Source of the DNA: a bacterium
Lineage (GTDB): Bacteria; Bacteroidota; Bacteroidia; Bacteroidales; Muribaculaceae
Direction of reading: 5' to 3'
Assembly (NCBI GenBank): GCA_004563195.1
Contig: SFTJ01000005.1
Coordinates: 1-64,000 of the forward strand
Length of the DNA stretch: 64,000 bases
This document shows, piece by piece, positions 25,497 to 35,075 of this stretch. Every line of letters starts with the position of its first letter. Position 1 is the stretch's first letter. Under the pieces are notes generated by a model. The model saw only the letters and a list, made by a program, of their open reading frames with translations. It was not told where the DNA came from and ran no database searches. The translations under genes and the position numbers were made by a program.

Positions 25497-26732
25497 TTAA
25501 TCAGTTATTTTTACGGCGGCATTATGCGCCGGGTCGGTGATTTGTTTATACAATTCGCCGTATTTGGCAAACTGCAGGTCTTTATCAAACAGTTTTTCTG
25601 CTCGGGCGCGGCAATGTGCCGAATAATGTGCTTTACCATTTTTATCGATGGTGCGAATGGCTTCGATAAGTGCGTTAAAATTGCCGGCTTCTACCACGCA
25701 ACCTGTTGTTTCGTCGATTGCTTCGGGGCTTCCTCCGGTGGGATAAGTGATTACCGGAGTACCACAAGCCAAAGATTCGAGATTGGTGGTAGGATAAGTG
25801 TCGTTGTGCGACAATGTTAGCAGCACCAATGCTCTATTATACAGTTGCACCAGCACATCCATATTCTCTGTGCGATGCACTGGGATAATTTTATCGGGCA
25901 ACCGATTTACACAATTCACATTGAGTCCCAACAACACTATTCGATAATCATCATCAATGTGCTTTGCCAGTTCCACAAAGTCATCGTAGCCTTTTTCGCG
26001 GGTCCACTTGGTACCTACACCGAGCAATACTTTTTTCCCTGCGAAATCATATTTCGGGTCGATATGGTCTATCGGTCGGAAGCAATTCAGGTCGATTCCG
26101 TTGGGTATACAAATCAGATTGTCGTAACGCAGCATCGACTGCTGCACCAATTGCTTCAGCCACTGCGACACAGTGACTATTGTGAGATTTTTAACTTTAT
26201 TGAAATAGTAAAGCTTGTCGGCATAGTTTTCTCTCGATCGGTCGAGCCCGATGCTTCGCGGATAAATCCCTTTCAACGGGCAAGCAAAACAGCCCGATTT
26301 CCATCGATAGCAATTTGCCGTAGCGAAATGGGAGCAATGTCCGGTAAATGCCCAGCAATCGTGCAAAGTCCACACCACTGGTTTCCCTGCTTGACTCAAA
26401 TAATCGAAGAGTATGGGATAATTGAGATAATAGCCGTGAATATTGTGAAGATGTATCACATCGGGGTCAATCTGTTTTATCTTCTCGATTAAGCGCTTGG
26501 TGGCTATCTTCGATGATAGTCCGTGACGGTCGAAAAGTCGGCTTTCCAATAAATGCAAAGCCTGATCGAAGCGATTGCCAATCTTTATCAATCGGTTGGA
26601 CGAAGCATTTGCAAACCGTCCGTAAGCCAAATAGCTTTCCCAGCCCCGAGATTGCATAAGCTTACCTATCTGCTCAGCTATGCGCCCTGTGCTGAACGCA
26701 CTTGCTATAGTATTTATTTGTATCAGCTTCAT
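25497..26732 (-). CDS. Glycosyltransferase family 4
   Basis: A 411-residue GT-B glycosyltransferase, probably adding a sugar to the lipid-linked exopolysaccharide repeat unit at the cytoplasmic face. The N-terminal domain has DVIHLHNIHGYYLNYP and a cysteine-rich insertion (CWAFTGHCSHFATANCYRW) seen in several capsule GT4 enzymes. The C-terminal donor domain has LGVGTKWTREKGYDDFVELA and the E-x7-E region ESLACGTPVITYPTGGSPEA. Donor and acceptor cannot be deduced. It overlaps the upstream polymerase gene by 4 bp (ATGA-type coupling), and it is the only glycosyltransferase in the cluster besides the initiating enzyme. Confidence 0.92.
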   Translation of the reverse strand: MKLIQINTIASAFSTGRIAEQIGKLMQSRGWESYLAYGRFANASSNRLIKIGNRFDQALHLLESRLFDRHGLSSKIATKRLIEKIKQIDPDVIHLHNIHGYYLNYPILFDYLSQAGKPVVWTLHDCWAFTGHCSHFATANCYRWKSGCFACPLKGIYPRSIGLDRSRENYADKLYYFNKVKNLTIVTVSQWLKQLVQQSMLRYDNLICIPNGIDLNCFRPIDHIDPKYDFAGKKVLLGVGTKWTREKGYDDFVELAKHIDDDYRIVLLGLNVNCVNRLPDKIIPVHRTENMDVLVQLYNRALVLLTLSHNDTYPTTNLESLACGTPVITYPTGGSPEAIDETTGCVVEAGNFNALIEAIRTIDKNGKAHYSAHCRARAEKLFDKDLQFAKYGELYKQITDPAHNAAVKITD

Positions 26733-28153
26733 CTTGTTACAATTGTCTTAACTAAATAAAATGCCGTCATTATTGCCACCGTATATGCCAATGCGCTCAT
26801 CATACTTCCACGCAGAATAAACATCAGCAATCCTAACATTATGTAATAACTTATGGCATTCAAATCTTTCGGCCTTTTCACCGTTATGCACCAATATTTG
26901 CTATCGAGTTTTGCCAAAAGCAAGGCAAATGCCACTGTAAATATAATAACGCCAAAATAGCCGAAATTGATATATCCTTCGCCCCAAAATGGCATCGAAA
27001 GGTCGTCCCAGGAGAGTCCGGTGGTGTGTGCAACATAATAGCCCGACGATATGGGCTTAGCAGCCCAAATGCTTCGCGGCAACCAAAACAGCAATGCTCC
27101 TGCCAATTGCATTCCGTTGGTCACTATATCGTCTTTTATCACTCGCATCATCATGCTGTAGGCATCGAAATTAATATCTACAAACTGCGAGTAGATGCTG
27201 CTGATTTCAAATGTGCGTTGGCCATAGAAGCGAAAGTAGTTAAGTAGCGGAAATACAATCATAACACCCAAGCAAATTACCAGCACAAAACTGAGCCCGC
27301 GGCGCAAACGAGGCACAAAACACATCAATACAGGTAAATACATGGCTGCAACAAGAAACCGCGCTACGCCTGTTGGTGGTATGGCTATGAGTAGCATCAA
27401 AAACAATAGTGCTTTCACACCACGATGCTTCACTCCGAGAATTACAGCTGCCAATAGCGCCATTAACGATATCGGTCGCACAAAATATGAGCCAACGAGA
27501 AACACCAATGTGGGCAACTCTATGCGATTATTAGTCTCTCCATCGCGAATAAACAACGACATAACGTCGAAATGGTTGATATAAAGGGCATAAAAGCACA
27601 CCGCAGCGGAAAGCAGAATCAAAATCACCTCTTTGCGCGTAGTCAAGCACACTTCACCTTTATGTTCATCGCTATGCGTATTCTCGCTATGCTTCTTGTC
27701 GAAGTAGCGTTGTGCCCAATAATACACGGCATGTATTAGCACTATCACAGCAAGAGATACGGCACTGGTAAGCAAATAGTTTTTGTAAGTAAAATGAGTA
27801 CCGAGCATGCACACACCTTGATGATACTGCATCATGGGCGCAATGCAAAAGAAAAAGAGATAGAATAGATTTAATACTTTAAACAGCGAATACGGCCTCT
27901 TGAGGCTGCTGAAAATCCCATATACACATATAGCAGCCATACATTCATGCATGGCCACCAATGCAGCACTATCCCAACTGCAACCCGCCATTATAGGTAT
28001 GCTGCTCAAGATAAAAAATGCTACAGCTATAATAACTCTTGCATTGTTTGTTAGACTATTAATCAGTGCGTTCAATCTTTGCTTATCTTTATTAGGTCGA
28101 AAAAAATAAGGTACCACCTTTACACAAACAATTCTGCAACCACCTAAATGCAC
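26729..28153 (-). CDS. Wzy-like oligosaccharide repeat-unit polymerase
   Basis: A 474-residue polytopic membrane protein with about 11-12 hydrophobic segments and a long extracytoplasmic loop (about 300-400), the layout of O-antigen/exopolysaccharide polymerases. Motif-level conservation in this family is low; position between ugd and a glycosyltransferase supports the call. The loop segments FRFYGQRTFE and YYVAHTTGLSWDDL are recurrent in EpsG/Wzy-type proteins only in a general sense. The start is uncertain: the first ~30 residues are not hydrophobic. There is no Wzx flippase in the window. Confidence 0.75.
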   Translation of the reverse strand: MHLGGCRIVCVKVVPYFFRPNKDKQRLNALINSLTNNARVIIAVAFFILSSIPIMAGCSWDSAALVAMHECMAAICVYGIFSSLKRPYSLFKVLNLFYLFFFCIAPMMQYHQGVCMLGTHFTYKNYLLTSAVSLAVIVLIHAVYYWAQRYFDKKHSENTHSDEHKGEVCLTTRKEVILILLSAAVCFYALYINHFDVMSLFIRDGETNNRIELPTLVFLVGSYFVRPISLMALLAAVILGVKHRGVKALLFLMLLIAIPPTGVARFLVAAMYLPVLMCFVPRLRRGLSFVLVICLGVMIVFPLLNYFRFYGQRTFEISSIYSQFVDINFDAYSMMMRVIKDDIVTNGMQLAGALLFWLPRSIWAAKPISSGYYVAHTTGLSWDDLSMPFWGEGYINFGYFGVIIFTVAFALLLAKLDSKYWCITVKRPKDLNAISYYIMLGLLMFILRGSMMSALAYTVAIMTAFYLVKTIVTR

Positions 28154-28288
28154 AAAATATCAAGTAAGGCCCACCATGATTGCCGCGCTTATTGGCAATA
28201 TATCAATAATTATAGAATTGCTATGTCAGTTTTTTACGTTATAATAAATCCGTTATATATTATTTTATCAATAGTATACACCAATAAC

Positions 28289-29626
28289 TTAATCTCTTCG
28301 GAAAATATCCCTTGTGTAGACCTTCTCTTCCACATCATCGAGCACCGAATCGTAGCGATTGGCTATGATTGCTGCCGACATTGATTTAAATTTTTGCAAA
28401 TCGTTCACCACACGACTTCCAAAAAAGAGTGTTCCATCTTCGAGCGTGGGTTCATAGATAATCACATTGGCACCTTTGGCTTTGATACGCTTCATCACGC
28501 CTTGTATCGACGATTGTCGGAAATTATCGCTATTCGATTTCATAGTCAATCTATACACTCCTATCGTCACGCTCTCGGGGTGGCTCATACTGCCATATTG
28601 GTTTTGTGTGCTGTAGTCGTACCAACCGGCTCTTCTAAGAACTGCATCGGCAATATAGTCCTTGCGGGTTCTATTGCTTTCCACTATGGCACTCATCATG
28701 TTTTGCGGCACATCTTGATAGTTGGCAAGCAACTGCTTGGTATCCTTAGGCAGACAATAGCCACCGTATCCAAACGATGGGTTATTGTAATGCGTGCCAA
28801 TGCGAGGATCGAGCCCCACTCCTTCAATTATCGCCTTGGCATCGAGACCTTTTACTTCGGCATAGGTGTCGAGTTCGTTGAAATAGCTCACGCGCAGTGC
28901 CAAATAGGTGTTGGCAAATAGTTTCACCGCTTCAGCTTCTTTTGTTCCCATCAGCAATGTGGGCACATCTTGTTTAATGGCACCTTCTTGCAACAGACGG
29001 GCAAAGGTCTGAGCATACATCTCCATATGATTGCCTGCAATGCGGCGTATGGCATCATTTTCGTCCTCATATGCTGTCGACATCATCTTGGGATAACCCA
29101 CTATGATGCGCGAGGGATAGAGATTATCGTAGAGAGCCTTACTTTCGCGCAAAAATTCCGGAGAAAACAGCAATCGGAATTTATGATTTGAATCGAGAGC
29201 CACCATCTTTCGGGCATACTTCACATACAGGCTGCGGCAATATCCCACAGGTATGGTACTCTTTATCACCATCACTGCCTCGGGATTTACACTTAGCACA
29301 AGGTCGATTACATCTTCTATGTGATGAGTGTCGAAGAAGTTCTTCACCGGGTCGTAATTGGTGGGAGCAGCTATAACCACAAAGTCGGCATCACGATAAG
29401 CCGAAGCGCCGTCGAGCGTGGCTTTGAGATTGAGCGTCTTCTCGGCGAAATATTTCTCGATATATTCGTCTTGTATGGGTGAAATGCGCTTGTTGATTTT
29501 CTCCACTTTTTCTGGGATAACATCCACAGCGGTCACCTCATGATGCTGCGACAGGAGCGTAGCTATGCTTAGTCCCACATAGCCCGTTCCTGCCACTGCT
29601 ATTTTTATGTCTTCAAAGTTTCTCAT
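28289..29626 (-). CDS. ugd: UDP-glucose/GDP-mannose 6-dehydrogenase family protein
   Basis: Oxidises a nucleotide sugar (most likely UDP-glucose) to the uronate using two NAD+. The protein, 445 residues from ATG 29626, has the N-terminal Rossmann motif IAVAGTGYVGLSIATLLSQH, the TIPVGYCRS and FSPEFLRES segments and the catalytic cysteine in FGYGGYCLPKDT. The C-terminal domain ends normally. An in-frame ATG at 29653 would add nine residues not seen in the family. It lies between the tyrosine kinase (about 36 bp upstream) and the polymerase gene (135 bp AT-rich gap downstream with no gene seen). It implies an acidic (glucuronate-type) polysaccharide. Confidence 0.92.
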   Translation of the reverse strand: MRNFEDIKIAVAGTGYVGLSIATLLSQHHEVTAVDVIPEKVEKINKRISPIQDEYIEKYFAEKTLNLKATLDGASAYRDADFVVIAAPTNYDPVKNFFDTHHIEDVIDLVLSVNPEAVMVIKSTIPVGYCRSLYVKYARKMVALDSNHKFRLLFSPEFLRESKALYDNLYPSRIIVGYPKMMSTAYEDENDAIRRIAGNHMEMYAQTFARLLQEGAIKQDVPTLLMGTKEAEAVKLFANTYLALRVSYFNELDTYAEVKGLDAKAIIEGVGLDPRIGTHYNNPSFGYGGYCLPKDTKQLLANYQDVPQNMMSAIVESNRTRKDYIADAVLRRAGWYDYSTQNQYGSMSHPESVTIGVYRLTMKSNSDNFRQSSIQGVMKRIKAKGANVIIYEPTLEDGTLFFGSRVVNDLQKFKSMSAAIIANRYDSVLDDVEEKVYTRDIFRRD

Positions 29627-29662
29627 ATTTTTCGGATTACACTCACAGTGCAATGCCCCGGC

Positions 29663-32083
29663 TTATTCTTTCGAATAGTAGTCCTTACTGTTTGAGCCAT
29701 AATAGCCGTAACCGTAAGCATAACTATATCCGTAGCGATTGCCGTAAGTATTGTTTTCGTAGATTGTTCCGTTGAGGATAAGCATCATATTCGGGAATCG
29801 TTTCGAATCGTAATCCTCCTGAAGCTTAGGCAACATAGAACGCTCAAGCATACCGGCGCGAATAATGAAAATTGTGCGGTCGGCATATTTGGTGATAATC
29901 GAAGTATCAGCCACAATATCCGACGGAGGACAGTCGATAAAGATATAGTCATAACGCTCTCTTACTATATCGAGCAACTGCTTCAATCTCGGGCTGTAGA
30001 GCAATTCGGTAGGGTTGGGAGGAATAGCTCCGGTAGGAATTACGTCCAAGCCGTGCTCGCTGTCGTGCTTTATAATCATATCCACATCATCAATCTTTCC
30101 TGCCAAATAGCCCGAAATTCCTATTCCCGGCGAATCAAATGCCTTCGACAATGAGGTGTGACGCATATCGCCGTCTATCAAGAGCACTTTCTTACCCTTT
30201 ATGGCAAGTGAAACTGCTATGTTGAGTGTGATAAATGTCTTACCATTGCCAGGATTATATGATGTGGTGCAGAATATATTCTCTTTCTTTGAGCTGTCGT
30301 TGACAAACTCCAAGTTGGTGCGCAAAATGCGGAATGCTTCGTTTATGACATTGCGGCTGCCATCTTTCACCATAATCGGGTGAGTAAGATGCTTTGGTTT
30401 CTTCTCCCAGAAGTGGCGCTTGGGCGACATTTCCGGAATTTCAGCCAAGAATGGCACCGACACTGCGTCTTCCACTTCCTTGCGGTTGCGAATGCGAGTG
30501 TTCATACTCTCCTTCACATAGAGCACCACTGCCGGAAGCATCAAGCCCACAGCAAATGCTATCATAAAGATATTGCGTGTAACCGGCGCTACCGGCACCT
30601 TGCTGCCGTGAGGGGTAGAAACCACGCGTGTGTTGTAGGCTGTAAATGCCTTGTTGAGTTCGTTTTCTTCACGCTTCTGAAGAAGATAAAGGTAAAGCGA
30701 CTCCTTAACCTTCTGCTGACGTTCTACCGAAAGCAAGTTCTTGGCTTGCGTAGGATTGGCTTGTATGTTAGATGTGGTGCGATTAGAGTATTTCTGAAGA
30801 TTCTTGATTTGAGTCTCAAGTGCGGTTATCACATTATCAAGACTGCTGCAGATGGCATGGCGGGTAGCCACAAGTTGCTTATCGAGGTTCTTTACAACAG
30901 GGTTTTCGGTGCTGCTATTTGCCACATAATTGTTGCGTTGCATGAGCATCTTATTGAATTCTGATATCTGACTGTCGATACCTTGGCTGTCGATGCCGCT
31001 GTTCGATGGCAACAATTGATATCCGTTAACATCATTGCCCGACGAAAGCGATTCGCGTATGCTTTTCGCCATAAATATCTGATTATTGAGCGCCATCATG
31101 TCCTGACCGGTCTTATTGGCTTGCTCCATATACATTGCACCTGCCACATGCACATCGGGCACCATATTTGCGCTCTTATATGTGCTGATATCTGAGTCTA
31201 CATTGCCCAACTCGCTCTCTATCACCGCCAAGCGATCGTTGATGAATGCCGATGTAGATGATGCTATCTGGTTCTTGTCTTCCACCCAGTGAATATTATA
31301 AACTTCGATGAGTGTATTGATGATATCTTTGGCGCGATCTACCGAAACATCACTATATGCTATATCTATTATGGTATTGTTCTTCGAATTAAGCCAAACG
31401 CTCAATTTGCCCGATACCGATGACACAGCCGAGTAGTCGCTACTGCGGGTTACATAGATTCGTGTTGCTGGTTTCTCAGGCACTACATAGGCTGGATTAG
31501 GACTTATCACCACAACTCCGGCAATAGTCTTTATAGGCTGATTTATCTTGCCCTTAATAACGTCGGGTTGTTCTTCATCACCCATAACGAAATCACTGAT
31601 AGACACTTCCCCATTCTTGCCGAGGTCTAAGGTAAACGAACAACCGGTGTCCTCATTTGCATCCTTGAAGGTCACCAACACAGGATTGGTCTTTCCATAA
31701 AGTGTTGTGCGATGAAAGCGTCCGTCGGTAGTATAATTCACGTCGATATTCAAGCGTTTCACCACCTCGAGTATCACATTCGGCGATTTAAATACCTCGG
31801 CTTCGTTCTCAACATTCGATGATGTCATACCCAGACCCATGTCGCTGAAAGCCGATGCCACGTCGCTCGACATACCTCCGCGCTTGCCGTCTTCCTTTAT
31901 CATCACCGATGCAAGTTGCTCATACACCGGCTCCATGCTTACGACATACACAAATGCCAACATCAAAGCAACGGCGACCGACAAAACGAACCATCTCCAA
32001 TTACTTATACACATATACCACAGGTCGCTTAGCGACAAAATATCATCCTGTGGCTTCACTTGTACTTTATTATTATTAACCAT
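29663..32083 (-). CDS. wzc: Wzc-like polysaccharide co-polymerase / tyrosine autokinase
   Basis: An 806-residue inner-membrane chain-length regulator fused to a BY-kinase. It has TM1 at about 29-50 (WRWFVLSVAVALMLAFVYVV), a Wzz-type periplasmic domain with coiled coil (about 260-480), TM2 at about 498-520, and a cytoplasmic kinase with Walker A SYNPGNGKTFI (about 605-613), Walker A' VLLIDGDMR and Walker B YIFIDCPPSD. The last 30 residues form a tyrosine cluster (YGNRYGYSYAYGYGYYG), the usual autophosphorylation tail. It acts with the Wza-like lipoprotein encoded 20 bp upstream in the operon to couple polymerisation and export. Confidence 0.95.
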   Translation of the reverse strand: MVNNNKVQVKPQDDILSLSDLWYMCISNWRWFVLSVAVALMLAFVYVVSMEPVYEQLASVMIKEDGKRGGMSSDVASAFSDMGLGMTSSNVENEAEVFKSPNVILEVVKRLNIDVNYTTDGRFHRTTLYGKTNPVLVTFKDANEDTGCSFTLDLGKNGEVSISDFVMGDEEQPDVIKGKINQPIKTIAGVVVISPNPAYVVPEKPATRIYVTRSSDYSAVSSVSGKLSVWLNSKNNTIIDIAYSDVSVDRAKDIINTLIEVYNIHWVEDKNQIASSTSAFINDRLAVIESELGNVDSDISTYKSANMVPDVHVAGAMYMEQANKTGQDMMALNNQIFMAKSIRESLSSGNDVNGYQLLPSNSGIDSQGIDSQISEFNKMLMQRNNYVANSSTENPVVKNLDKQLVATRHAICSSLDNVITALETQIKNLQKYSNRTTSNIQANPTQAKNLLSVERQQKVKESLYLYLLQKREENELNKAFTAYNTRVVSTPHGSKVPVAPVTRNIFMIAFAVGLMLPAVVLYVKESMNTRIRNRKEVEDAVSVPFLAEIPEMSPKRHFWEKKPKHLTHPIMVKDGSRNVINEAFRILRTNLEFVNDSSKKENIFCTTSYNPGNGKTFITLNIAVSLAIKGKKVLLIDGDMRHTSLSKAFDSPGIGISGYLAGKIDDVDMIIKHDSEHGLDVIPTGAIPPNPTELLYSPRLKQLLDIVRERYDYIFIDCPPSDIVADTSIITKYADRTIFIIRAGMLERSMLPKLQEDYDSKRFPNMMLILNGTIYENNTYGNRYGYSYAYGYGYYGSNSKDYYSKE

Positions 32084-32103
32084 AATACTTAATTTTCAAC
32101 CTA

Positions 32104-32913
32104 TTATTTAAACACCAATACGCACACTGTGGTCAACAACGATGCCAACGATATCCAGAATGATGTACTCAACACATTATTACCGTTAACCGTAGACTGA
32201 CGGGCACGCATATTATTTGGAGCTACATAAACCATATCACCCTGTCGCAAGCAATAAACCGGCGATTGAGCCACGCTTGCCGCATTGCAGAGGTCTACGG
32301 TATACACTTTTTGTTCTCCATTTTCCACGCGCATCACTTTCACTGCATCACGCTTGCCATAGATGGTAAGGTCGCCGGCTGCGCCTATGGCATCGTAGAT
32401 GGTAAACATATCGCGGTCGATGGCATATCGTCCCGGCTTCGACACTTCACCAAGCACCGATATGGCGAGATTGGCAAATTCCACCACTACTGTTGGGTCG
32501 CTAAGCACGCCCTGTGCTATTATTGTCTTCTTCACTACATCTGCCACTTGCGAGCGTGTCATTCCTGCCACATGTATCTTGCCCAATTGTGGCATTTCCA
32601 CATAGCCCTCATCGTCGACTGAATATAACAACACGCCATTTTGATTGTTGCTGTTAATTGTAGATGTAGCCGATGACCCTTGTCCTATTCGGGTAGAAAC
32701 ATAAGGCAAGTTGAGCGGCATTGCCAACTCAGGTGTCAAGCTACCTACTGCAATCGTCAATTTGTCGTTTGGTTGCACTTTTATTATCGAGGATTCCTGC
32801 AATTTTATCGACGTGCCATTCTCCACGTCCTGAAAATACTCTATCCCTTTGGGAGCTCCACATGATGTCAGCATTAATAAACCGGCTGCTACTATGTAGT
32901 GAATAGTCTTCAT
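32104..32913 (-). CDS. wza: Wza-like polysaccharide export outer-membrane lipoprotein
   Basis: A 269-residue lipoprotein (IVAAGLLMLTSCGAPKG, lipid cysteine at residue 18). It has a polysaccharide export (Poly_export) domain beginning VQPNDKLTIAVGS and SLBB repeats (ISVLGEVSKPGRYAIDRDM, TIYDAIGAAGDLTIYGKRD). It ends in a hydrophobic helix (WISLASLLTTVCVLVF), as in Bacteroidota Wza homologues. It forms the outer-membrane channel of the exopolysaccharide exporter. The partner kinase gene follows after 20 bp. Confidence 0.93.
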   Translation of the reverse strand: MKTIHYIVAAGLLMLTSCGAPKGIEYFQDVENGTSIKLQESSIIKVQPNDKLTIAVGSLTPELAMPLNLPYVSTRIGQGSSATSTINSNNQNGVLLYSVDDEGYVEMPQLGKIHVAGMTRSQVADVVKKTIIAQGVLSDPTVVVEFANLAISVLGEVSKPGRYAIDRDMFTIYDAIGAAGDLTIYGKRDAVKVMRVENGEQKVYTVDLCNAASVAQSPVYCLRQGDMVYVAPNNMRARQSTVNGNNVLSTSFWISLASLLTTVCVLVFK

Positions 32914-32973
32914 ATTTATTTAAATTGGTTATTCGTAGTTATATAATTTCTATTATTCTTTTTTATTTAGTTC

Positions 32974-34137
32974 TCAATTTGCCAATGCGCTCTTGCGATT
33001 GCGACGCGCTATAATTTTGTTCAAGACACCATGTCCGGCAAAATATAGCACCAAATCCGCCACGATCAACGCATTCAAACTTATCACAAACGAAGCGACT
33101 AAATTGGCCGCTGTCACTGCCACCGACAATGATATTATCGATATCATTGCCAATCGCGGAGTCAAACCACATCGCATCAACTTGTGATGAATATGATTCT
33201 TATCGGGTAAGAATGGGCTCTTTCCGGCGCGTATGCGATGAATATACACTCTTATAACATCGAAACACGGCACTATAAGCGGTGCAAATGCCATCACAAA
33301 GGCGTTGTTTACCTGCGCACCATCGTTAAATTGATTGATGCGCAAACTCAAAATGCTAATTAGCACACCGAGAGTCAACGCGCCTGTATCGCCCATAAAT
33401 ATCTTTTTGTGCTTCGCAGCACTACCAAACACATTGTAGTAGAAAAATGGTACTACTGTGCCAAGCAATGCTGCCGACAGCAATGCATAGGTGTAATGCC
33501 CAAATGTGTAGAACACCAAGGTGTAATACAACAATGCCACCATACATAAGCCCGACGCAAGCCCGTCGATGCCGTCTATCAAATTGATGGAATTGGTGAT
33601 AAACACTATCACTACCAATGTAAGCACATAGCCCACAATAGGTGGAAGTGAATGCAGATACATCAATCCATGCATATCATCTATATAAAGGCCCGATGCC
33701 ACTATCAGTAATGCACTAAGGGTTTGTACAATAAACTTTGCCCTATAGCGAACACCTATCAAGTCATCGGCTATGCCTACTACATATATCAAAATCAAAG
33801 CACAGAATCCAAAGCAAAATTGCAAAACTTCATTTACGATATCCACGCAAATCAAGCTTTCGCCTATCGTTAGATTCGCTCCTATTACCAGCATAACAGT
33901 AAATACCGTTACCAACATAAATGCTATGCCACCCAATCGGGGAACTGCACTTGTATGTATCTTACGTTCATCGGGCACATCGAATAATTGCTTTCTAAAC
34001 GCAATCAACAATATCTGCGGGATGAATATACCGGCTATTACAGCACTAACAACAAAAGCAACGGCCATATCGGCCAACAACATAATTTCAGCCATAGAAT
34101 ATGTATAATAGTTAATCCACGATAACAAAAAACTCAA
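32974..34137 (-). CDS. WecA/TagO-like undecaprenyl-phosphate sugar-1-phosphate transferase
   Basis: A 387-residue polytopic enzyme (about 11 transmembrane helices) of the MraY/WecA family. It loads the first sugar-1-phosphate onto undecaprenyl phosphate. Motifs: PDERKIHTSAVPRLGG, the Asp pair in GIADDLIGVRYRAKF, NSINLIDGIDGLA, KKIFMGDTGALTLG, and the WecA-type basic loop PFLPDKNHIHHKLM. It is the first gene of the exopolysaccharide operon, preceded by an unusually long leader. ATG 34095 (MAEIMLLADMAVAF) is an alternative start that fits the family better; ATG 34137 adds 14 residues. Confidence 0.92.
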   Translation of the reverse strand: MSFLLSWINYYTYSMAEIMLLADMAVAFVVSAVIAGIFIPQILLIAFRKQLFDVPDERKIHTSAVPRLGGIAFMLVTVFTVMLVIGANLTIGESLICVDIVNEVLQFCFGFCALILIYVVGIADDLIGVRYRAKFIVQTLSALLIVASGLYIDDMHGLMYLHSLPPIVGYVLTLVVIVFITNSINLIDGIDGLASGLCMVALLYYTLVFYTFGHYTYALLSAALLGTVVPFFYYNVFGSAAKHKKIFMGDTGALTLGVLISILSLRINQFNDGAQVNNAFVMAFAPLIVPCFDVIRVYIHRIRAGKSPFLPDKNHIHHKLMRCGLTPRLAMISIISLSVAVTAANLVASFVISLNALIVADLVLYFAGHGVLNKIIARRNRKSALAN

Positions 34138-34655
34138 TGCAACACCTACTCAAATAGAACCGAAATAATATGGATTCATTCTGACTCTATAAATAGCACG
34201 ACTTCTCGCCAACAGCATTACTTGGGGTCACCGAAACTCAGATAAAGCACTGCAGTTCAGCGATTTAGGCAAATCTATTGCTTTCCGTCGTCTCTCTTTA
34301 TTATCAAAATAGCATAATCATCATTCTATCAGCAGGTTTATTCGCCTTGCTTGAATTCTGTAATAATTATTCCAACCCAATCCTCTAAATCGAAAATTGG
34401 CAGGCATAATTGATTACAAAGATAGCAAACATTATTAACATATCAAAACAATCTAATTATATTATTCCCTATTATTTGCATATTCACACCCATTTACATA
34501 ACACCACAACCGCTCCCCCACACACTTGCCATGTAAAAAATTTCGGATATCATTACATTCATCAAACACAAGATGGGCATACATAATAATTTTTTGCGAC
34601 CGCGAGCACCGTTACTTCAACGAATTGTTGTATCTTTGAAAGAATTTTTTAAACG
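34138..34655. other. 518-bp intergenic region: leader of the exopolysaccharide operon and upstream region of the thioesterase gene
   Basis: No gene was found on either strand. On the minus strand a full promoter (-33 TTTG 34444-34447, 19 bp spacer, -7 TATCTTTGT 34416-34424) would give a leader of about 270-310 nt for the WecA-like gene. A second exact -7 element TAGATTTGC (34269-34277) lies inside that leader. On the plus strand TATCTTTGA (34631-34639) is a possible -7 element for the thioesterase. No UpxY/UpxZ-type gene is present. Confidence 0.6.
34416..34447 (-). promoter_or_regulatory. Candidate promoter of the exopolysaccharide operon
   Basis: Minus-strand -33 TTTG (34444-34447), spacer of 19 bp, and -7 TATCTTTGT (34416-34424), one base from the consensus. 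Transcription would start near 34408. Confidence 0.6.
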
Positions 34656-35066
34656 ATGAATACAACCGACAAAAATATTTTCTCTTTAGAGATAGAGGTG
34701 CGAGACTACGAGATAGATAGCGAAGGAATTGTGAATAATGCCAATTACCAACATTACCTTGAGCATACTCGCCACAAATTTTGCCAAGAAGCCGGACTTT
34801 CTTTCAAGCAAATGCAAGAGAAAGGACTCATTCCGGTAGTTAACCGAGTGGAGATTGACTATGTAACGCCTCTGCGCAGCGATGATGTGATGATAAGCAG
34901 CCTTTGGGTGGAACTGAAAGGCGTGAGATTTATTTTTCACCAGACTATAACCAACAAGGCAAGCGGCGACATCGCCGTGAAAGCCATAGTGTCGTGCGTT
35001 TGCCTCGAGAATGGCAAGTTGTCGCGAGGTGAGGCTTTTCGTGAGGCTTTTAAAAATTATCTTTAG
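34656..35066 (+). CDS. Acyl-CoA thioesterase, hot-dog fold (YbgC/FadM-like)
   Basis: A 136-residue single hot-dog domain protein of the 4-hydroxybenzoyl-CoA thioesterase group. VRDYEIDSEGIVNNANYQHY carries the catalytic-loop pattern (D-x-(D/E)-x2-G-(V/I)-V-x2-A-x-Y), followed by LEHTRHKF. The strands PVVNRVEIDYVTPLRSDD and GVRFIFHQTITN complete the fold. It hydrolyses thioesters, possibly acyl-CoA or acyl-ACP; the physiological substrate is unknown. dprA follows after 9 bp on the same strand. Confidence 0.9.
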   Translation: MNTTDKNIFSLEIEVRDYEIDSEGIVNNANYQHYLEHTRHKFCQEAGLSFKQMQEKGLIPVVNRVEIDYVTPLRSDDVMISSLWVELKGVRFIFHQTITNKASGDIAVKAIVSCVCLENGKLSRGEAFREAFKNYL

Positions 35067-35075
35067 TCGAAAAAA

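Noticed and set aside
23932..34137. CRISPR array, insertion sequence or transposase within the exopolysaccharide region
   Set aside because: No repeat-spacer pattern, no terminal inverted repeats and no transposase-like protein were found.
34138..34655. tRNA or small RNA gene in the 518-bp gap
   Set aside because: No cloverleaf, no promoter-terminator pair of small-RNA size and no conserved motif were seen.
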